Positions 59,070 to 64,000 of a stretch of 64,000 nt of DNA are shown here, piece after piece; positions within the stretch are counted from its first letter, which is position 1, and each line of letters starts with the position of its first letter. The DNA is from Blautia obeum ATCC 29174 (GTDB lineage Bacteria > Bacillota > Clostridia > Lachnospirales > Lachnospiraceae), in NCBI RefSeq assembly GCF_025147765.1, contig NZ_CP102265.1, positions 67,501-131,500 on the forward strand, given 5' to 3'. The notes under the pieces are model-generated. The model was given only the letters and a program-made list of their open reading frames with translations, searched no databases and was not told where the DNA came from. The position numbers and the translations under genes were made by a program.

Positions 59070-59135
59070 AGACCGGTTGCCACCTGTGGCAAACTTATAC
59101 GGACGACCTCTGGTTGTCCATAAGTGCGCCCTTCA
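59070..59135 (+). other. Origin of transfer (oriT), RSF1010-like core
   Basis: TTGCCACCTGTGGCAA is a perfect inverted repeat, followed by ACTTATacGGACGACC-tct-GGTTGTCC-ATAAGT, a long hairpin. Next to it is TAAGTGCGCCCT (59121-59132), identical to the nic core of RSF1010/R1162-type origins used by MobA relaxases. The nick would fall within GCG/CCC. Its place next to a MobA/MobL gene supports the call. Confidence 0.82.
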
Positions 59136-59178
59136 TAAAAAAGCAATGAAGGGAATGGAAACTCCACTCCCTCCGGCA

Positions 59179-59493
59179 TTACACTTCCTCCGTATTCGCA
59201 ACCGGCTCTTTTTGCATTGCCTTTGAGAAGAATTTCCCATTTGCTTCCTGCCTTTTTAAGAAGCCGACCAGCTTCGGAATATCTTCTTCCTCAATCGCAG
59301 AACCAATCACTGATTCCACCGCACCGCCAATCTGACAGAGCCTGTGGGTTCGTTTTTTTGTTTCCACATCTTTCTGACGTTTCTTCAGTTCCCGTTTCTG
59401 TGCTGCGTACTGTTTCGCTTTTTCAAGGCTTTCCTGTTCTCTTTTTTCCAACTGGAGCAGACGCTCCTCATAACTCTTTGTTGATCTTGCCAT
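59179..59493 (-). CDS. DUF3847-like mobilization accessory protein
   Basis: A 104-residue basic protein: a Lys/Glu/Gln-rich coiled coil (ARSTKSYEERLLQLEKREQE, 1-50) and a C-terminal helical part (RLCQIGGAVESVIGSAIEEE). It resembles DUF3847, commonly encoded just upstream of MobA/MobL relaxases and thought to help form the relaxosome, like MobC. The start at 59493 (MARSTKS) is preferred over one three codons earlier, by its spacing to AAAGGACG. Confidence 0.78.
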   Translation of the reverse strand: MARSTKSYEERLLQLEKREQESLEKAKQYAAQKRELKKRQKDVETKKRTHRLCQIGGAVESVIGSAIEEEDIPKLVGFLKRQEANGKFFSKAMQKEPVANTEEV

Positions 59494-59639
59494 AAATATC
59501 ATCGTCCTTTCTTTTTTCTACCAAACATAAGTTTCCTGTTGTCTGTCAGACGAAGTACATGGTATAATCTGCTTGCGTGTAGGTATATCATGGCTTCGGT
59601 CTGATAAAACCTTTGGCGGTTTCTTCGGGAACCGCCTTT

Positions 59640-59870
59640 TTAAGTGGAACCGTTTCTTGTGACGGCTTTCACATTTCCTTTATCCCTTAAGTCCCTGCCC
59701 TCATTGGCTTCCATGAAAAGTTCCAGCATATCCGTTTTAATCAGGACTTTCCTCCCGACCTTTAATACCGGAAGTTTCTTCCACTCCACCAGTTTTCTCA
59801 GGGTGTTCCTGCCGATTCCCGTATAATCCGCAGCTTCCTCAATAGATAAGGCAATCTTTCTTTGCGTCAT
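59640..59870 (-). CDS. xis: Excisionase (Xis, Tn916 type)
   Basis: A 76-residue winged-helix protein (SIEEAADYTGIGRNTLRKLV, LPVLKVGRKVLIKTDML), the MerR-like excisionase type that bends DNA near the element ends and directs the integrase to excise. AAGGTGG precedes the ATG. It is divergent from the regulator and on the opposite strand to the integrase. Confidence 0.9.
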   Translation of the reverse strand: MTQRKIALSIEEAADYTGIGRNTLRKLVEWKKLPVLKVGRKVLIKTDMLELFMEANEGRDLRDKGNVKAVTRNGST

Positions 59871-59885
59871 GTGACCACCTTCTTA

Positions 59886-59992
59886 TAAATTGCATTATGC
59901 AATTTCTTTTGTGCTGTCAGTATAGCGTGTTTATATCATCTTGTCAAGCATTACGAAATTATATTGTTTATTGTTTAATTGCATATTGCAAT
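59886..59992. promoter_or_regulatory. Paired TTGCAT-type palindromes in the xis/regulator divergent region
   Basis: ATTGCATTATGCAAT (59888-59902) and ATTGCATATTGCAAT (59978-59992) are two 15-base palindromes about 90 bases apart between the divergent xis and XRE genes. Their position makes them the likely operators of the XRE regulator. Confidence 0.7.
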
Positions 59993-60045
59993 ATTGTTTG
60001 TTATGTGGTATAGTAATGACATACCGAAAAAGGAGGCACATCAGC

Positions 60046-60675
60046 ATGAAAGATAAAGAATTACGCAAGCTGATCGGCAGCAGGGCAAAACAGCGCCGTA
60101 CAGAATTGAATCTGACACAGCCTTATATCGCTGAAAAGATGGGTGTGACTGCATCTACGATTCAGAGATATGAAGCCGGAACGATTGACAATACAAAGAA
60201 AATGGTGCTGGAAGGTCTTTCAGAAGCTCTCCATGTATCTGTGGAATGGCTCAGAGGGGAAACGGACGAATATGAAACCGACATTACGGATAAAAGAGAA
60301 TTACAGATTCGTGATGCCATGACGGATATTCTCAAACAGTTACCTCTTGACCTTACGAAAACAGAAGATGCTTTTTCCAAAGACCTACTGCTGTTAATGT
60401 TGAAACAATATGAACTGTTTTTGGATTCGTTCCAGTTCGCCTGCAAGAATTACAAAGGCAATACCAAAGAAGCGGACATTGCAAAAGTAATGGGGTTTGA
60501 ATCGAATGATGAATATAACGAGATCATGTTTCTCAGGGAGATCACCCATACTGTCAACGCATTGAATGACATGGCAGATATTGTAAGGCTCTATTCCAAG
60601 AAACCGGAAACAGCAGAACAACGGCTTGCAAATCTTTTATCCGAAGTTATGTACGAGGATTCTGAATCGGTATAG
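60046..60675 (+). CDS. XRE-family regulator of the mobilizable element
   Basis: A 209-residue repressor-type protein. Helix-turn-helix at about 8-65 (SRAKQRRTELNLTQPYIAEK, VTASTIQRYEAG), then an all-helical C-terminal domain with no S24 peptidase motifs. AAAGGAGG precedes the ATG at 60046; upstream in-frame starts lack a site. The 175-bp divergent region before it (59871-60045), with repeated ATTGCATTATGCAAT-like sequence (TTGCATTATGCAA near 59889; TTGCATATTGCAA near 59979), probably holds its operators and controls xis. Confidence 0.87.
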   Translation: MKDKELRKLIGSRAKQRRTELNLTQPYIAEKMGVTASTIQRYEAGTIDNTKKMVLEGLSEALHVSVEWLRGETDEYETDITDKRELQIRDAMTDILKQLPLDLTKTEDAFSKDLLLLMLKQYELFLDSFQFACKNYKGNTKEADIAKVMGFESNDEYNEIMFLREITHTVNALNDMADIVRLYSKKPETAEQRLANLLSEVMYEDSESV

Positions 60676-60761
60676 TAAGATAATCGGAGTTATGATATAC
60701 TTACACGCAAGAAGCATTTCAGCAGTTCCGATTGTCTGATATCGAAAGGAGACATACGATT

Positions 60762-62057
60762 ATGGCAAAAGGATCTGTTAGAAAGAAAGGAAAGAAATGG
60801 TACTACCGCTTCTATGTAGAGGACGCAAGCGGCAAAATGGTTCAGAAAGAATATGCCGGAACCGAAAGCAAAAGTGAGACAGAAAAACTTCTCCGCAAGG
60901 CACTGGAAGATTACGAAGATAAGAAATTTGTTGCAAAAGCAGATAACCTTACCGTAGGTGAACTTCTGGACATGTGGGCAGAAGAAGAACTGAAAACCGG
61001 AACACTCAGTAATGGCACAGTGGAAAATTATCTCAGTGCAATCCGTTGCACTAAGAAACACCCGATTGCAGACCGTAAACTGAAAACAGTTACTGCCGAA
61101 CATTTACAGGCATTTCTTGATCTGCTTACATTCGGTGGCGAATTTCCAGACGGAAAAGTGAGAAAAGGATACAGTAAAGATTATATCCATTCTTTTTCCG
61201 CAGTGTTGCAGCAGTCATTCCGTTTTGCAGTATTTCCAAAACAGTTAATCAGTTTCAATCCGATGCAGTATATTAAGCTGAAAAAACAGGCAGAGGAAGT
61301 TGACCTCTTTTCCGATGATGAAGTCGAAGATGGCACACAGCCGATTTCACATGAGGATTATGAGCAACTTATCAAGTATCTGGAAAAGAAAAATCCACCT
61401 GCGATCCTGCCGATTCAGATTGCATATTATGCAGGACTTCGCATCGGTGAAACCTGTGGTCTTACATGGCAGGACATCAACCTTGAAGATCAATGCCTGA
61501 CCATTAAAAGAAGTATCCGTTACGACGGTGCAAAGCATAAAAATGTGATTGGAACGACCAAGCGAAAGAAAGTAAGGATTGTTGATTTTGGAGATACGCT
61601 GACTGAAATATTGAAAGCAGCAAGACGGGAACAACTGAAAAGCCGGATGCAGTACGGGGAACTTTACCACCGCAACTACTACAAAGAGGTGCATGTGAAA
61701 AACAGGGTGTATTATGAATACTATCACCTTGACGGAACACAGGAAGTCCCGGCAGATTATAAAGAAATATCCTTTGTCTGCCTCAGACCGGATGGCAGTC
61801 TGGAACTGCCGAGTACACTCGGCATTGCTTGCAGGTCAGTATCAAAAAAGCTGGAAGGATTTGAAGATTTTCACTTTCACCAGTTACGACATACCTACAC
61901 CAGCAACCTGCTCTCGAATGGAGCTGCTCCGAAAGATGTACAGGAACTGTTAGGACATTCCGATGTCAGTACCACAATGAACATTTACGCTCACTCAACA
62001 AGAAAAGCAAAGCGGGATTCCGCAAGACTTCTTGATAAAGTAGCGAGCAACGCTTAA
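60762..62057 (+). CDS. int: Tn916-family tyrosine integrase
   Basis: 431 residues. The N-terminal arm-binding domain is MAKGSVRKKGKKWYYRFYVE; a SAM-like core-binding domain spans about 70-170. The catalytic domain has the Arg in YAGLRIGETCG, the Lys in the beta-hairpin, HQLRHTYTS with His-x2-Arg, the LLGHSDVSTT His and the nucleophile Tyr in MNIYAHST (about 415). It integrates and excises the element. AAAGGAGA precedes the ATG. It lies at the right end, with arm-site repeats directly after its stop. Confidence 0.95.
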   Translation: MAKGSVRKKGKKWYYRFYVEDASGKMVQKEYAGTESKSETEKLLRKALEDYEDKKFVAKADNLTVGELLDMWAEEELKTGTLSNGTVENYLSAIRCTKKHPIADRKLKTVTAEHLQAFLDLLTFGGEFPDGKVRKGYSKDYIHSFSAVLQQSFRFAVFPKQLISFNPMQYIKLKKQAEEVDLFSDDEVEDGTQPISHEDYEQLIKYLEKKNPPAILPIQIAYYAGLRIGETCGLTWQDINLEDQCLTIKRSIRYDGAKHKNVIGTTKRKKVRIVDFGDTLTEILKAARREQLKSRMQYGELYHRNYYKEVHVKNRVYYEYYHLDGTQEVPADYKEISFVCLRPDGSLELPSTLGIACRSVSKKLEGFEDFHFHQLRHTYTSNLLSNGAAPKDVQELLGHSDVSTTMNIYAHSTRKAKRDSARLLDKVASNA

Positions 62058-62066
62058 ATAAAAATT

Positions 62067-62115
62067 TCCCTTATTTCCCTTGCGGATTCCTCACAAGGGT
62101 AAAAATAAGGGAAAA
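62067..62115. repeat. Probable right-end arm repeats of the mobilizable element
   Basis: TTTCCCTTATTTCCCTTG and CAAGGGTAAAAATAAGGGAAA are inverted copies around CGGATTCCT, just after the integrase stop. They share the CCCTTATT and CCCTTG motifs with the left end. The structure could also end the int transcript. Another AATAAGGAAAA / TTTGCCTTAT pair lies at about 62158-62212, and I see no gene between 62058 and 62328. Confidence 0.6.
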
Positions 62116-62328
62116 TACATATCATTTCACTATCTAAGGGGCTAAAAAGCCTGTAAAATAAGGAAAACTCAGGAAATCTCTCCACAAATTCCGATTTATC
62201 TTTGCCTTATGTTATCATAATTCGGTTTAAATTGCTATAAATAGTCTTATCCCAATAATAGAAAACCCCAGAAATCATTAAGATTCCGAGGCCTTATGTT
62301 TGAACATATTTACCTTTTAATTTATGTA

Positions 62329-62492
62329 AGACAGATGTGGAAGTACAGCAGGAGCTAGGAATAGGCAGGACTTCTTTTTATAAAATGAAGAAGCAGGCAC
62401 TTGGATATTTAGGATTTTATTTTTATGAGATCGTGGTACCGCAGGCAAAGGATAAAAGATTTAAACCGTCACTGGGCGTTGAGGAAGAGTAG
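62329..62492 (+). pseudogene. C-terminal remnant of a second sigma-like regulator
   Basis: A frame reading KTDVEVQQELGIGRTSFYK, then KKQALGYLGFYFYEIVVPQA and ending GVEEE-TAG. It aligns with the last 55 residues of the protein at 52979-53542 (MTDMEIMLELGMSRASFYR; YLGYYFFEIVVPQ) but with many substitutions, so it is a paralogue rather than a recent copy. The upstream part is missing and there is no start. It lies just outside the right end of the mobilizable element, which may have replaced the rest. Confidence 0.8.
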
Positions 62493-62501
62493 GTGAGTAA
62501 T

Positions 62502-62873
62502 ATGAGATACGAAGATTCGATGAAAGGTGTAGCTGATCAGATAATCAAAGAACAGCAGCGAGTCAGTAAAATTATAAACAATCCAGAAGAGTTCCATTGG
62601 CATGACGAATATGCAACGTTGAATTTCTTTCGGTTTATCTGCAAAAATATCGGTAACTTGAGAAATGGAGAAATTGAAAAAATGGCCACACGTTTAAAGA
62701 ACATAGATCAGAAAGCAGTGGAAAACCATGTGAATGGTGCTGTTTGGGCATTTGATTATGATAAGATGTTCTGTGTATTGATGGAAAATGAAATTTGCCG
62801 AAAGGTGTGTGAAAAGAATAAATATAACAGTTGGATGAATCTGATTGGACAGTATTGTTTTTCAAGGACTTAA
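62502..62873 (+). CDS. Hypothetical protein
   Basis: A 123-residue soluble, helical protein (ADQIIKEQQRVSKIINNPEE, WHDEYATLNFFRFICKNI, NHVNGAVWAFDYDKMFCV). AGGTGAG lies four bases before the ATG; a GTG three codons earlier overlaps it. It follows the regulator remnant by nine bases, so it was probably that gene's operon partner. I do not recognise its family. It ends at a hairpin. Confidence 0.6.
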   Translation: MRYEDSMKGVADQIIKEQQRVSKIINNPEEFHWHDEYATLNFFRFICKNIGNLRNGEIEKMATRLKNIDQKAVENHVNGAVWAFDYDKMFCVLMENEICRKVCEKNKYNSWMNLIGQYCFSRT

Positions 62874-62883
62874 AGACGAAAAA

Positions 62884-62914
62884 AGTTGTTGGAGAGAAAT
62901 AATTTCCAGCAACT
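62884..62914 (+). terminator. Terminator hairpin after the hypothetical gene
   Basis: AGTTGTTGGA pairs with TCCAGCAACT (one G-T) around an 11-base loop, followed by CTGTCTTT. A weaker AATGAA/TTCATT hairpin with seven T follows at 62923-62944 and may finish termination. Confidence 0.65.
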
Positions 62915-63012
62915 CTGTCTTTAATGAATAGAGTTCATTTTTTTATTCAACTATTCCCATGATATATACAATATGTAAATTTGCAATTCAAATATCAGTT
63001 CATGCTAAGTAC

Positions 63013-63068
63013 GATAATAATAATAATAATTACTATTATTGACAAGAGAAATAATTATCATGTATAAT
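63013..63068 (+). promoter_or_regulatory. Consensus promoter with AT-rich palindromic operator before rubredoxin
   Basis: TTGACA (63039-63044), an 18-base spacer and a perfect TATAAT (63063-63068). Overlapping the -35 is GATAATAATAATAATAATTACTATTATT (shown here only for its shape; positions 63013-63040), an imperfect palindrome with AATAATA/TATTATT arms, like Fur or PerR boxes. The spacer holds AATAATTATCATG. Iron or peroxide control of the following genes is plausible. Confidence 0.65.
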
Positions 63069-63153
63069 ACAGATATACAAGAAACAAAGTGTTAGAAAAA
63101 TTGCTAGGAACTTGGTAACAAAAATAAATCGACATTGAAAAGGAAAAATGACT

Positions 63154-63318
63154 ATGATAAAATATGAATGTGAACCATGTGGATATATTTATGATCCGGC
63201 AGTAGGAGATTCAGACGCTGGTATCGAGCCAGAAACTGCATTTGAGGATATTCCAGATGACTGGACATGCCCAATCTGCGGATTAGGAAAAGATGTTTTC
63301 GTTCCTGTAGAAGACTAA
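63154..63318 (+). CDS. Rubredoxin
   Basis: A 54-residue redox protein with one Fe bound by four Cys: YECEPCGYIYDP (C-x2-C) and DWTCPICGLGKD (C-x2-C), with the usual PDDW before the second pair. It carries electrons to oxygen- and peroxide-reducing enzymes such as rubrerythrin or flavodiiron protein. The ATG at 63154 is preferred because AAAGGAAA lies seven bases before it; another ATG two codons earlier would be too close. Bacteriohemerythrin follows after 76 bp. Confidence 0.95.
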   Translation: MIKYECEPCGYIYDPAVGDSDAGIEPETAFEDIPDDWTCPICGLGKDVFVPVED

Positions 63319-63394
63319 GCAGAAAATGCAGGTACGAAACTGCCAGACATTAAAAGATCCTAAGAGAACATATAAAAGAAATGGAGGTCAAATT

Positions 63395-63829
63395 ATGACT
63401 TACGATTTAAACATTACCTTTGATGACAATTTAGTAACAGGAAATGAAACAATTGATACCCAGCATAAAGAATTGATCGACCGTATCCAGAACTTTGTAA
63501 CTGCCTGTCAAAATGGCGACAGCAAAGTAAAAGCAATCAAAATGCTGGATTATCTGGATGAATATACTGACTTTCATTTCAAAGAAGAGGAAAAGCTTCA
63601 GGAAAAATCCGGTTATCCAGAGCGTGAAAACCATCATGAAAAACATGAAGAGTTTAAAAAGACAATTCAGGAACTGCATGAATACCTTCAGGAGTATGAA
63701 GGACCAACAGATCGGTTCAGTGAACTTGTACAGAAAAATGTAATCGACTGGCTGTTTGGACACATTAAAACATACGACCGCTCTGTGGCAAAATTTATCT
63801 TTATGAAACAAAATCCAGATCGATGCTAA
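63395..63829 (+). CDS. Bacteriohemerythrin
   Basis: A 144-residue four-helix protein with a di-iron oxygen-binding site. The ligands are visible: His in DTQHKELIDR, His and Glu in FHFKEEEKL, two His in NHHEKHEEF and the His/Asp pair WLFGHIKTYDRS near the end. The family spacing H...HxxxE...HxxxH...HxxxxD is complete. In anaerobes it binds or delivers O2. ATGGAGG precedes the start. With rubredoxin it forms an oxygen-response pair. Confidence 0.94.
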   Translation: MTYDLNITFDDNLVTGNETIDTQHKELIDRIQNFVTACQNGDSKVKAIKMLDYLDEYTDFHFKEEEKLQEKSGYPERENHHEKHEEFKKTIQELHEYLQEYEGPTDRFSELVQKNVIDWLFGHIKTYDRSVAKFIFMKQNPDRC

Positions 63830-63883
63830 AATAAACCAGGGAACGAGTTCACTCAGAATGTAGACAACGTGATGAAGTAAACT

Positions 63884-63910
63884 AGGGGCTGTCACAATGC
63901 AGCCCCTTTC
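63884..63910 (+). terminator. Terminator after bacteriohemerythrin
   Basis: GGGGCTG / CAGCCCC with loop TCACAATG followed by TTTC. The T run is short but the stem is strong. No further gene is visible to the window end. Confidence 0.75.
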
Positions 63911-64000
63911 CTGTTATAGCGATATTCTAGGTAATATATTGCGCTGGCATGACATATTATTTTACTACTACTATATGGGAAGAGCAAGCAGCTCTTCTTT

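Larger units (their letters stand above)
54600..62230. mobile_element. Mobilizable integrative element (about 7.6 kb)
   Basis: The block carries everything expected of an integrative mobilizable element: Tn916-type integrase and Xis, an XRE regulator, a MobA/MobL relaxase with an oriT, and small accessory proteins, but no conjugation machinery. Similar CCCTTATT/CCCTTG motifs with matching inverted copies occur near both ends (54627-54695 and 62070-62113), as integrase arm sites would. The exact attachment sites are not resolved: no identical flanking direct repeat was found by eye, so both ends are approximate (about 100 bp). Confidence 0.72.

Noticed and set aside
59217..59495. A 92-codon plus-strand frame opposite the DUF3847 gene
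   Set aside because: Shadow of the minus-strand gene, which has a ribosome site and family-like coiled coil.

Overview
This window looks like the chromosome of a gut Lachnospiraceae bacterium (Clostridia, Blautia-like; the genus is an inference). The evidence is low-to-moderate GC, strong AGGAGG-type ribosome binding sites, sporulation genes (spoIID, spoIIQ-like, spoVT), Lachnospiraceae housekeeping gene families and gut traits such as a bile salt hydrolase, rubredoxin and bacteriohemerythrin.

Layout. 1-1.75 kb: the 3' third of a 23S rRNA followed by seven tRNAs (Asp, Val, Tyr, Thr, fMet, Phe, Lys) and a terminator; no 5S gene lies between them. 1.9-13.3 kb: core genes (metallophosphoesterase, SpoIID/SpoIIQ pair, GIY-YIG protein, hemolysin III homologue, a GGDEF-EAL receptor with a stop codon in its leader, SpoVT, DAHP synthase, nicotinate phosphoribosyltransferase) and then tRNA-Gln. 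13.6-16.8 kb: a decayed sugar-uptake locus. A PocR-domain regulator is split by an IS200/IS605 element (tnpA+tnpB) and runs into a 5'-truncated ribose-type permease. 16.9-31.3 kb: an ordinary core block (acyl-ACP thioesterase, CvfB, DnaE, PfkA, TrmH, NfeD/SPFH pair, ArgF, BirA, DusB, GreA, LysS).

31.4-54.5 kb is accessory. It opens with the partition/replication module of a Tn1549-like integrative element (DUF6075, DUF3970, ParA, ParB, RepA_N, CD1845). parB is split by a 2.6-kb group II intron that keeps a complete maturase. The module ends abruptly against a 32-codon stub of a MATE gene. Cargo follows: a MATE pump, an IS1182-type transposase, and two adjacent operons. The first is bile salt hydrolase - small alarmone synthetase - cardiolipin synthase. 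The second is a PLD-like protein - response regulator - histidine kinase - FUSC-type membrane protein - CDP-alcohol phosphatidyltransferase. Together they read as a bile and membrane-stress cassette. Next is an SOS module: an S24/XRE repressor divergent from a Y-family polymerase with a perfect GAAC-N4-GTTC box.

About 54.6-62.2 kb is a compact mobilizable element. It has a Tn916-type integrase, Xis, an XRE regulator, a MobA/MobL relaxase with an RSF1010-like oriT core, and a DUF3847 protein. Two further genes overlap the relaxase 3' end in another frame, so about 640 bp appears to be dual-coding. It also carries an AT-rich two-gene unit: an exported glycine-rich protein and a 49-residue hydrophobic protein, which could be a bacteriocin/immunity pair. 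The window closes with rubredoxin and bacteriohemerythrin behind a consensus promoter carrying an AT-rich, possibly metal- or peroxide-responsive, operator.
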